Shown piece by piece: positions 1 through 5,282 of a DNA stretch of 5,282 nt (positions are counted from its first letter, which is position 1; the number at the start of each line of letters is the position of its first letter). The translations under genes were made by a program, and so were the position numbers. The notes under the pieces were generated by a model. That model was not told the DNA's origin, made no database searches, and saw only the letters and a program-made list of their open reading frames with translations. The stretch is from an uncultured Desulfohalobiaceae bacterium. Its GTDB lineage: Bacteria > Desulfobacterota > Desulfovibrionia > Desulfovibrionales > Desulfonatronovibrionaceae. The DNA lies in contig CAJXJU010000120.1 of NCBI GenBank assembly GCA_913055195.1, positions 1 through 5,282 on the forward strand, in the 5' to 3' direction.

Positions 1-62
1 CCTTTGTCCAGCATGGAAGAAAACGTGCTTTCCGCAACTCCGAAAGTTGAGTTTTTTAACTT

Positions 63-1943
63 ATGCTTAAACCATATCCTCCTGACATATTTGATCTTAT
101 TGTTGTTGGTGCAGGCCATGCTGGCTGCGAGGCGGCCATGGCAGCAAGCAGGCTGGGCCTTTGCACGCTACTTTTGACCATCAATATTGATCGCATAGGT
201 CATTTATCCTGCAATCCAGCCATAGGCGGTCTGGCCAAAGGGCATATGGTTAAAGAGATAGATGCCCTGGGCGGGATGATGGGAGTCTGGGCAGACCAGG
301 CTGGTGTTCAGTTCAGGATTTTAAATACCCGAAAAGGTCCTGCTGTAAGAGCAACCAGGGCGCAAATAGACAGGCAGGAATACCTCAAGGTCGTACAACG
401 GGATATTTTTAATCAACCAGATCTCTATGTGCGCGAAGCCATGGTTGAGGAACTTCTGGTTGATAAAAATCAGATCCAGGGGGTGCGTACTTTAATTGGG
501 GAGGAAATAAGGTCACGGGCTGTTTTGCTCACCACAGGCACGTTTTTACGGGGCTTACTCCATATTGGCCTGAAAAATTATCCTGGCGGCAGGTTCGGCG
601 ATCCAGCAAGCCAGGGGTTATCCGGCTCTCTCAATGCTCTGGGCATAGAATTAGGGAGATTAAAGACAGGAACCGTGCCCAGGTTGCGCAAGGACAGCAT
701 TGATTTTGAGAAGCTCGAAGTCCAGCCTGGTGATGACCCGCCAAAGCCATTTAGTTTTCACTCTCCTGGCATCAAATTGCCTCAACTACCCTGCCATATA
801 ACATACACCAATGAAAAGACGCATGATTGTATTCGCAAAGGTTTTGACCGTTCTCCTCTTTTTCAGGGAGTGATCAAAGGTACTGGAGCCAGATATTGTC
901 CCTCTATTGAAGACAAAATTGCCCGGTTTCCTGAAAAGGATAGACATCAAATTTTTGTTGAACCTGAAGGGTTAACCAGTCCTGAAGTTTATCCCAATGG
1001 CATTCCTACCAGTCTGCCTTTAGACATCCAGATAGAGATGCTCAAAACCATTCCAGGCCTTGAAAATGCTCAAATAGTTCGTCCTGGTTATGCCATTGAA
1101 TATGATTTTGTGTTTCCAACCCAGTTAAAATCAACTCTGGAAAGTAAAAAAGTTTCTGGTCTGTTCATGGCTGGACAGATTAACGGGACTTCAGGTTATG
1201 AAGAGGCTGCCGCGCAAGGGCTGTGGGCGGCTATTAATATTTTTTGTAAATTAAAAGGGGAAGAGCCATTTATTCTGGAGAGGAGCCAGGCATATATTGC
1301 CGTGCTTGTAGATGATCTGGTGACCAAAGGAACGCAGGAACCATACCGTATGTTTACATCCAGGGCTGAATATCGGTTACTGCTTAGAGAAGATAATGCG
1401 GATGAGCGGCTTACTCCTGTGGGGAGAGAGCTGGGACTGGTATCTGATGAGCAATGGAATATTTTTTCAGATAAACAAAAAAAGTTGAAAAAACTTTTAT
1501 CGGCCTTGCAGACTATAACGATTCGGCCTGACGCCAGGACAAGAGAGCTCTTAAATCAGATAAATGCTTCTATCCCCAAGCGTTCTGTTACTTTAGCAGA
1601 ACTCTTAAGACAGCCTCAATTGGGTATAAGGGATTTGTGCGTGTTCTGGTCCGGGATTGATGAATACAGCAGCGAGGTTCTGGATCAGGCCCAGATTCAA
1701 ATTAAATATGAAGGTTATCTTGCACGGCAGGAGGAGCTGGTGCAAAGGTTTAAACGGCTGGAGAAAACAATAATCCCGGATAATCTGGATTTTAGCCAGG
1801 TAGCAGGCTTATCCAGGGAGATAGTTGAGAAGTTAACCCGAATAAGTCCGCGGACATTGGGTCAGGCCAGCAGAATTTCAGGGGTAACTCCAGCAGCCAT
1901 ATCCTGTCTGGAAGTTCATTTAAAAAAAATGGGATGGATATAA
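63..1943 (+). CDS. mnmG: MnmG (GidA), tRNA uridine-5-carboxymethylaminomethyl modification enzyme
   Basis: MnmG is a cytoplasmic FAD enzyme that, with the GTPase MnmE, installs the (carboxymethyl)aminomethyl group on C5 of wobble uridine 34 in certain tRNAs, using a methylene-folate donor. The 626-residue product has the usual family length. Visible landmarks, in order: the N-terminal dinucleotide-binding loop GAGHAG (16-21), SCNPAIGG with conserved Cys50, the first family signature RYCPSIEDK with conserved Cys279, the second signature [17 protein letters not shown] starting at residue 370, then [19 protein letters not shown] (548-552) and the C-terminal helical block [14 protein letters not shown] (600-613) of the MnmE/tRNA-interacting domain. 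The two cysteines match those reported as functionally important in the E. coli enzyme (near 47 and 277). The ATG at 63 places the FAD loop at the normal distance from the N-terminus, although no strong Shine-Dalgarno lies before it. G+C is about 48% over 241-480, clearly higher than in the downstream cluster. MnmE is not in the window. Confidence 0.98.
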   Translation: MLKPYPPDIFDLIVVGAGHAGCEAAMAASRLGLCTLLLTINIDRIGHLSCNPAIGGLAKGHMVKEIDALGGMMGVWADQAGVQFRILNTRKGPAVRATRAQIDRQEYLKVVQRDIFNQPDLYVREAMVEELLVDKNQIQGVRTLIGEEIRSRAVLLTTGTFLRGLLHIGLKNYPGGRFGDPASQGLSGSLNALGIELGRLKTGTVPRLRKDSIDFEKLEVQPGDDPPKPFSFHSPGIKLPQLPCHITYTNEKTHDCIRKGFDRSPLFQGVIKGTGARYCPSIEDKIARFPEKDRHQIFVEPEGLTSPEVYPNGIPTSLPLDIQIEMLKTIPGLENAQIVRPGYAIEYDFVFPTQLKSTLESKKVSGLFMAGQINGTSGYEEAAAQGLWAAINIFCKLKGEEPFILERSQAYIAVLVDDLVTKGTQEPYRMFTSRAEYRLLLREDNADERLTPVGRELGLVSDEQWNIFSDKQKKLKKLLSALQTITIRPDARTRELLNQINASIPKRSVTLAELLRQPQLGIRDLCVFWSGIDEYSSEVLDQAQIQIKYEGYLARQEELVQRFKRLEKTIIPDNLDFSQVAGLSREIVEKLTRISPRTLGQASRISGVTPAAISCLEVHLKKMGWI

Positions 1944-1960
1944 AAATTTTTTCACCCACT

Positions 1961-1988
1961 TTTTCAATGTTCAATTTTCAATGTTCAA
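1961..1988. repeat. Perfect 14-base tandem direct repeat
   Basis: The unit TTTTCAATGTTCAA occurs twice back to back (1961-1974 and 1975-1988) just after the mnmG stop. Each unit contains the near-palindrome TTCAATGTTCAA. The start of the second unit, TTTTCAA (1975-1981), is the reverse complement of TTGAAAA at 1991-1997, so a small hairpin is also possible. No protein reads through it. It may be a slipped-strand duplication or part of a dispersed intergenic repeat; the window alone cannot tell which. Confidence 0.8.
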
Positions 1989-1995
1989 GGTTGAA

Positions 1996-2040
1996 AAGGG
2001 CTGAGAGCCAAGGACTGAGGTCTGAGTCCCTTTAGCCCTT
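1996..2040. repeat. Imperfect inverted repeat with internal hairpin between mnmG and the Mla cluster
   Basis: AAGGGCT (1996-2002) pairs exactly with AGCCCTT (2034-2040), and the pairing can extend inward by G-U and A-U pairs. Inside lies a second possible stem, GGACT (2012-2016) with AGTCC (2025-2029). The word CTGAG occurs three times (2001, 2015, 2022). The structure could act as a transcription attenuator or 3' end stabiliser for mnmG, or be a REP-like dispersed element. It is not a classical terminator, because the nearest T-rich run (2065-2075) starts about 25 bases after the stem and C-rich sequence lies between. Confidence 0.5.
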
Positions 2041-2099
2041 AGCCTGCCGCCCCTATTTATCCCCTTTTCTTTTTTACAAAATCAAGATGGAACGACTTT

Positions 2100-2879
2100 A
2101 TGAGTTTGTCAGTTTTTTACTCTCTGGGCAGGTTTGTTCTTGACAGGACTATTACTTATAGTCAAGCTAGCCTGATACTTGCTCGAACACTTGTTTCATT
2201 TTTTAGACTTAGTTTTTTTAATCATGCCGTTGCCCGGGTCCTTATTCGTCAGATTTATTTCACAGCCATTCAGGCACTGCCAGCTATTTTTATTACCGCT
2301 CTTTTGCTTGGTTCTATCCTGGTGAACTATTTATTAAGTGTTTTGACGGGGTTAAATGCTTATGACAGAATTGGAGAGTTTATTATTTTTATAAATTTAT
2401 ATGAGTTGGGGCCAATCATAGCTCTTTTGACCATGTTAATTCGCTCGGGATCGGCTGTTATTTCGGAAATAGCTTTGATGAAATTAAGCGGAGAAATTGA
2501 CACTCTGATTTTTTTAAATATTGAGTTGCCAGATTATGTTTTTTTGCCCAGGCTCCTGGCCTTTGTAATCTCAGGGCCAGCTCTTAGTTTTGTTTTTTGT
2601 CTGACTTCATTGATTGGAGGATTTCTGGTTTTAGGCTATTTTCATAATATTACTTTTGACAATTATATTTATCAAATAACTTCTGCTATTTCAATTAAAG
2701 ATTTAGTGATTTCTTTTTTTAAACCTGTTGTAATGTCTTTAGTATTAATATCTATTTGTTTGCAAAAAGGTATGAGTGTGCAACAATCTTTTACAGAGGT
2801 GCCTGTGAAGTTGATTCAGGGTTTTATGCATACTCTTGGTGTAATTATTTTTGTTGAGATAATTTTTGTATTAATTTAA
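2100..2879 (+). CDS. mlaE: MlaE-family ABC permease (MCE-associated lipid transporter)
   Basis: This is an integral inner-membrane protein of 259 residues, the normal length for the MlaE/YrbE family, whose members form the dimeric permease beneath an MCE ring and move phospholipids or other lipids between inner and outer membrane. Family hallmarks are visible in order: an amphipathic N-terminal stretch, a first long hydrophobic segment (about 53-82), ELGP at 102-105, RSGSAV (115-120), SEIALMK with Glu123 and Lys128, the coupling-helix sequence EIDTL (132-136), and PRLLA (150-154). Further hydrophobic segments lie at about 152-182, 203-222 and 244-259. The C-terminal part (222-245) is divergent: the glycine-rich stretch usual before the last helix is hardly recognisable. 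The ATG at 2100 is chosen because the product then starts at the usual distance from the conserved core; GGA at 2089-2091 is a weak ribosome-binding candidate. It heads a compact cluster, with the next gene one base after its stop. Confidence 0.92.
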   Translation: MSLSVFYSLGRFVLDRTITYSQASLILARTLVSFFRLSFFNHAVARVLIRQIYFTAIQALPAIFITALLLGSILVNYLLSVLTGLNAYDRIGEFIIFINLYELGPIIALLTMLIRSGSAVISEIALMKLSGEIDTLIFLNIELPDYVFLPRLLAFVISGPALSFVFCLTSLIGGFLVLGYFHNITFDNYIYQITSAISIKDLVISFFKPVVMSLVLISICLQKGMSVQQSFTEVPVKLIQGFMHTLGVIIFVEIIFVLI

Positions 2880-2880
2880 T

Positions 2881-3393
2881 ATGATTGATGAACAAAAAAT
2901 AAATTATCTTTTATCTACAAAAAAAAATAGAATTTTTTTGCTAAAAGATGATGGTTTTGGTGATTATATTATCAATTTAACTTTGTTGTCCCGTGGACAT
3001 ATTGGACTAATTAGCAACAAATTTCCTTTTTTATCAAATCTGGATATAATTGAAAATATATGTCTTGGCTTAATGTACACTCAAAATATTTCATTAAGAA
3101 GATGTATTAATAAAATTTTTCATTATGTTAAATTACTAAATATGGAAGATTGTCTCTGGCAACGCAAAGAACAGATAAATCAGGAGCAACTAGTTAAAGC
3201 ATATTTTTTGCGATGTATTGCCAATGGAAATAGTGTAATATTTATGGATTCACCAAAACGCAAATGGGTTAAGATAGTTCTTCAATGTATAGAAAAGACA
3301 AAGTTATCTCAAAATGTTTGGGTTTCAACTTCTTTGGCAAACAAAGCTTCATATAACGATTTTAATTTTGATGTAATTGAAATTTCGGATTGA
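2881..3393 (+). CDS. Degenerate MlaF-like ABC ATPase, probably catalytically dead
   Basis: The 170-residue product sits where MlaF, the ATPase of Mla-type transporters, normally lies, and aligns by eye with an ABC nucleotide-binding domain. Residues 18-31 match the Walker A strand and loop, but the motif reads KDDGFGDY (22-29): two glycines survive, while the invariant Lys is Asp28 and the Ser/Thr is Tyr29. The Q-loop region IGLISNKFPFLSNLDIIENI (41-60) has Asn46 for Gln. INQEQ (99-103) replaces LSGGQ, followed by the matching Arg111. Walker B is VIFMDSP (119-125), with Asp123 kept and the catalytic Glu changed to Ser124; the H-loop His position appears to be Thr150. Only about 15 residues separate Walker A from the Q-loop, against roughly 35-40 normally, so a subdomain is largely missing; MlaF proteins are usually 240-270 residues. 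The ATG lies one base after the permease stop with no clear Shine-Dalgarno, suggesting translational coupling. G+C is about 27% over 2881-3360. I infer a structural or regulatory pseudo-ATPase; late-stage gene decay is the alternative. Confidence 0.7.
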   Translation: MIDEQKINYLLSTKKNRIFLLKDDGFGDYIINLTLLSRGHIGLISNKFPFLSNLDIIENICLGLMYTQNISLRRCINKIFHYVKLLNMEDCLWQRKEQINQEQLVKAYFLRCIANGNSVIFMDSPKRKWVKIVLQCIEKTKLSQNVWVSTSLANKASYNDFNFDVIEISD

Positions 3394-3397
3394 TTTT

Positions 3398-4381
3398 ATG
3401 GACAAAAATTTCAAAAGTATAGAAGTCAAAGTTGGCATATTCATAGCCTTAATTTTAGCTTTATCAATCTTTATTTTAATTTATATTGGATATAAAAAAG
3501 AAATTTTTTCTAAGAAAATAAGTTATTATGTGATTAGTAAAACCGGAGAAAACATCGAACGAGGCATACCTGTTCGGCTATCAGGATTTAAGATTGGGCA
3601 GGTTGAGAATGTTTTTTTGAATAATATTGACTATGTTAAGGTGGAAATCAGGATTCTGGAAAAATATCAGAAATGGTTTCGTCAAGATTCCAGAATTATT
3701 TTAGATCAAGAAGGGATAATTGGAAACAGTTATTTGAAATTGATACCCGGCACGGAAAAGACTGCCCAGTTGCCACCAGGGGCTGAAATTTTTCTGGATA
3801 AGGTCGCTGGTTTAAATGAAATACTTGTTGAAGCGCAACCTGTAATTAACGATTTAAAAGCCATTGTCTCGAATGTTCGTATAATTACAGACCAATTCTT
3901 AGATAAAAATGGCAGTATGCAAAGAATACTGTCTAATCTTGAGCAGATTACTGAAAAGCTTAATAAAAATAGAGGGCTTATATATTATGTAACAGAGGAT
4001 CAAAGGCCTGTTCAGAAACTGGACAAAATATTATCAGCAACTGATAATTTGATGAACTCTATTGATCGTCTTTTGCAGAATGCTACTATGAGAGTAAGTG
4101 ACTTAGAGCCAATAGAGGATGAAATTTTAGGGATTACAAAGGATGCACGTTCGTTTGTACAGGAACTGCAGGGAATAAGGGAAGATATTTTTCCAATTTT
4201 AGAGAATGTAAAAGATATTACTATTGAGATTAAAAGGGCCACTACTGATCTTTATCGTCTTCGTCAGGAAACAGACTATGTTTTGCGAGCTGGCTCTGAC
4301 CTTTTAGATGAGCTGGGCCAGAGCTGGTTGTTTCGTAAGAAAGAATTCGATTATAGTCAGATAGAGCTGCCGTCGCCATGA
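3398..4381 (+). CDS. mlaD: MlaD-like MCE-domain lipid-transport protein
   Basis: This is the substrate-binding subunit of an Mla-type transporter: an inner-membrane-anchored periplasmic protein whose MCE domains form a ring that passes lipid to or from the permease. From the ATG at 3398 it has 327 residues. A short basic N-terminus leads into one membrane segment (about 13-31). A single MCE domain follows (about 41-119), with the typical ERGIPVRLSGFKIGQV (54-69) and the GIIGNSYLKLIPG end (106-118). Residues 136-310 are predicted helical, with heptad-like Leu/Ile spacing, as in longer MCE proteins whose helices extend the tunnel. It ends in SWLFRKK (309-315) and a short polar tail. A TTG at 3377 would add seven residues and overlap the previous gene; I prefer the ATG because it starts four bases after the previous stop and gives a normal MlaD N-terminus. 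It is longer than E. coli MlaD (about 183 residues) but typical of MCE proteins with helical C-termini. Confidence 0.92.
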   Translation: MDKNFKSIEVKVGIFIALILALSIFILIYIGYKKEIFSKKISYYVISKTGENIERGIPVRLSGFKIGQVENVFLNNIDYVKVEIRILEKYQKWFRQDSRIILDQEGIIGNSYLKLIPGTEKTAQLPPGAEIFLDKVAGLNEILVEAQPVINDLKAIVSNVRIITDQFLDKNGSMQRILSNLEQITEKLNKNRGLIYYVTEDQRPVQKLDKILSATDNLMNSIDRLLQNATMRVSDLEPIEDEILGITKDARSFVQELQGIREDIFPILENVKDITIEIKRATTDLYRLRQETDYVLRAGSDLLDELGQSWLFRKKEFDYSQIELPSP

Positions 4382-4413
4382 TTTTGAAACCGGTAATGAG
4401 GGCCTTGTTGTGA
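4378..4413 (+). other. 11-codon mini-ORF bridging the MCE and lipoprotein genes
   Basis: An ATG at 4378 overlaps the TGA of the MCE gene (ATGA) and opens the short frame MILKPVMRALL, whose TGA (4411-4413) overlaps the GTG start of the lipoprotein gene (GTGA). A second in-frame ATG lies at 4396. Terminating ribosomes could be handed from one gene to the next through it, or it could be a vestige of a longer N-terminus lost to a frameshift. It may equally be chance, as no Shine-Dalgarno is evident for the ATG at 4378. Confidence 0.25.
4398..4402 (+). promoter_or_regulatory. Shine-Dalgarno for the lipoprotein gene
   Basis: GAGGG lies seven bases before the GTG at 4410 and is the clearest ribosome-binding site in the cluster. 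It decides the GTG start, since no other in-frame start before the signal peptide has such support. The junctions inside the transporter genes lack an equally good site. Confidence 0.65.
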
Positions 4414-5105
4414 GAATTTTTTTTAGTTTAATGTTAATTTTGGCTTGTTTGGCTTGCAGTCTGGCGGGTCCTGAAAATGGGCCTTATTCACCTCCATCCA
4501 ATCGAAATATTCCTGCTAAGCAACGTTTGGAATTTGTTGACCTTTTTTTGCGTGGTAGGTGGGCCGATGCCAGCATTGTTTTTCGCAAAAGTGTTGATAA
4601 TTTTATTCAGCAGGATGAATTTTGTGCTGCTGCGAAAAATTATTTTTTTCTTTATAACTTGTTTAAATATTTATCAATTGACAGGATGGCCTTGCTCAAA
4701 AAGGCACAAAGTCTGGCAAAACTGGATACCAGATGTCACCCTTTGGTTGACAGTACTGATGATTTGTTGACAGAAAAAGATAGGAAATATAAAGAAGTAC
4801 TAACTAATTATAATTTTTCTCTAATGATTACTTTGTTAGAGAAAGAATCCGATCCACTGTTTAAATCTGTATATGCCCGTAAGGCCGCATTGATGGCAAA
4901 CGAAAAGGGGAGGTTTTCTGAGGCGGAAAAATTTTTAAATCTGGCCTATGAGACTGATAAAAAGCATATCTGGACTTTGTTTTTGATAGAAGATTTAAAA
5001 TTAAATTATAAAATTGCAAATGATCCATTAGAAAAAGACAGACTTCAAAAGAAAGTGAATATGTTAACTAAGTATGTCGATGATAACAGTGATGTATTTT
5101 TTTAA
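4410..5105 (+). CDS. Probable TPR-like periplasmic lipoprotein, possible accessory subunit of the Mla-type transporter
   Basis: I do not recognise a named family. The 231-residue product starts at GTG with an Arg2 and a hydrophobic segment (3-15) ending in ILACLACSLAG, which looks like a lipoprotein signal; Cys13 or Cys16 would carry the lipid, and neither fits the lipobox consensus perfectly. A Pro/Asn-rich linker (21-36) follows, then a helical domain. Residues about 40-85 and especially 153-197, with GRFSEAEKFLNLAYETD (167-183), have the spacing of small and large residues seen in TPR helix pairs. The end (198-231) is charged and helical. It starts 28 bases after the MCE gene and is probably cotranscribed. 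Mla-type operons often carry a periplasmic or lipoprotein component in this position (MlaC, an MlaB-like protein or an ABC-type auxiliary lipoprotein), but I see no similarity to MlaC or to the PqiC-like family. A scaffolding role at the outer membrane or in complex assembly is inference. Confidence 0.7.
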   Translation: MRIFFSLMLILACLACSLAGPENGPYSPPSNRNIPAKQRLEFVDLFLRGRWADASIVFRKSVDNFIQQDEFCAAAKNYFFLYNLFKYLSIDRMALLKKAQSLAKLDTRCHPLVDSTDDLLTEKDRKYKEVLTNYNFSLMITLLEKESDPLFKSVYARKAALMANEKGRFSEAEKFLNLAYETDKKHIWTLFLIEDLKLNYKIANDPLEKDRLQKKVNMLTKYVDDNSDVFF

Positions 5106-5247
5106 TGATTATAATATTGTCGCTTCCTACTTATGGAGCAAAGTACAAAGAGACTTTGCGTCAATTGTTTATCATGGTTCAGGAATGCAGATTGTTGCAT
5201 GGGTATTTGTTTTGATAGGTTTGATTACCCCTCGTTGGGTTTCATAA
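5074..5247 (+). CDS. Possible small single-pass membrane protein (uncertain)
   Basis: An open frame of 57 codons runs from the ATG at 5074, with alternative starts at 5080 and 5092; from 5092 the product has 51 residues. Counting from the 5092 start, a polar N-terminal half (1-31) is followed by the hydrophobic stretch MQIVAWVFVLIGLI (32-45) and a short tail ending PRWVS, the pattern of a small membrane-anchored protein. It overlaps the end of the lipoprotein gene, as coupled genes often do. No good Shine-Dalgarno is visible before any of the three starts, and I recognise no family. A competing 36-codon frame (5105-5215) exists in the same stretch. It could be a real small gene, the remnant of a larger one, or chance. 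Confidence 0.35.
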   Translation: MSMITVMYFFNDYNIVASYLWSKVQRDFASIVYHGSGMQIVAWVFVLIGLITPRWVS

Positions 5248-5282
5248 AAGTAGAAAATATATGTAAAAGTGTTGATTTCCCG

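Noticed and set aside
33..57. Short hairpin CAACT/AGTTG (35-49) followed by a run of six T (52-57), just before mnmG
   Set aside because: It resembles a small intrinsic terminator for an upstream gene, but the stem has only five pairs, two of them G-C, and the T run ends five bases before the mnmG start. Too weak to call.
2..70. Possible 3' end of an upstream gene (open frames ending at 50 or 70)
   Set aside because: Two forward frames are open from the window edge, but the 15-22 visible residues match nothing I recognise and neither frame can be preferred.
1792..1974. Minus-strand open frame of 60 codons over the mnmG 3' end
   Set aside because: It lies almost wholly opposite conserved mnmG coding sequence, and its product shows no recognisable domain. 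A shadow of mnmG.
2031..2060. Possible promoter TTTAGC (2031-2036) with TATTTA (2054-2059) before the permease gene
   Set aside because: Only about three of six bases match the consensus in each box; AT-rich sequence gives such matches by chance.
4012..4242. Minus-strand open frame of 76 codons inside the MCE gene
   Set aside because: It is fully antisense to the helical region of the MCE protein, with no ribosome-binding site or recognisable product.
4477..4770. Plus-strand open frame of 97 codons within the lipoprotein gene, rich in hydrophobic residues
   Set aside because: It is entirely contained in another frame of the lipoprotein gene, which has a good Shine-Dalgarno, a signal peptide and TPR-like periodicity. 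The hydrophobic look reflects T-rich sequence.
5269..5282. GTG at 5269 as the start of a further gene running off the window
   Set aside because: Only four codons are visible and there is no convincing ribosome-binding site.

Overview
The window most likely comes from a Gram-negative (diderm) bacterium with a fairly AT-rich genome. The MnmG sequence together with an MCE/Mla lipid-transport cluster suggests a deltaproteobacterial relative, possibly a Desulfovibrionales-type sulfate reducer. That placement is my impression from the protein sequences, not a search result. All recognisable genes lie on the + strand.

Layout: bases 63-1943 encode a complete, well-conserved MnmG (GidA), the FAD-dependent tRNA wobble-uridine modification enzyme. 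A 156-base gap follows, holding a perfect 14-base tandem duplication and then a longer imperfect inverted repeat. From 2100 a tightly packed cluster begins: an MlaE-family permease (2100-2879), a short protein that aligns with an ABC ATPase but has lost every catalytic motif (2881-3393), an MlaD/MCE substrate-binding subunit (3398-4381), and a probable TPR-like lipoprotein (4410-5105). The gene junctions are 1, 4 and 28 bases. A possible small membrane protein (5074-5247) overlaps the 3' end of the last gene. The final 35 bases show nothing I can assign.

How the genes fit together: permease, ATPase and MCE protein are the usual core of an inner-membrane machine that moves phospholipids or other lipids between the two membranes. 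Here permease and MCE protein look intact, but the protein in the ATPase slot cannot plausibly hydrolyse ATP: Walker A lysine, Q-loop glutamine, signature motif, catalytic glutamate and H-loop histidine are all replaced, and the segment between Walker A and the Q-loop is shortened. The gene is open, in the expected position and packed against its neighbours, so it looks like a retained pseudo-ATPase rather than fresh debris. Either another ATPase in the genome powers the transporter, or the complex works differently. This is the most interesting point in the window. The lipoprotein is a candidate accessory part in the place where such operons often carry an auxiliary or periplasmic component.
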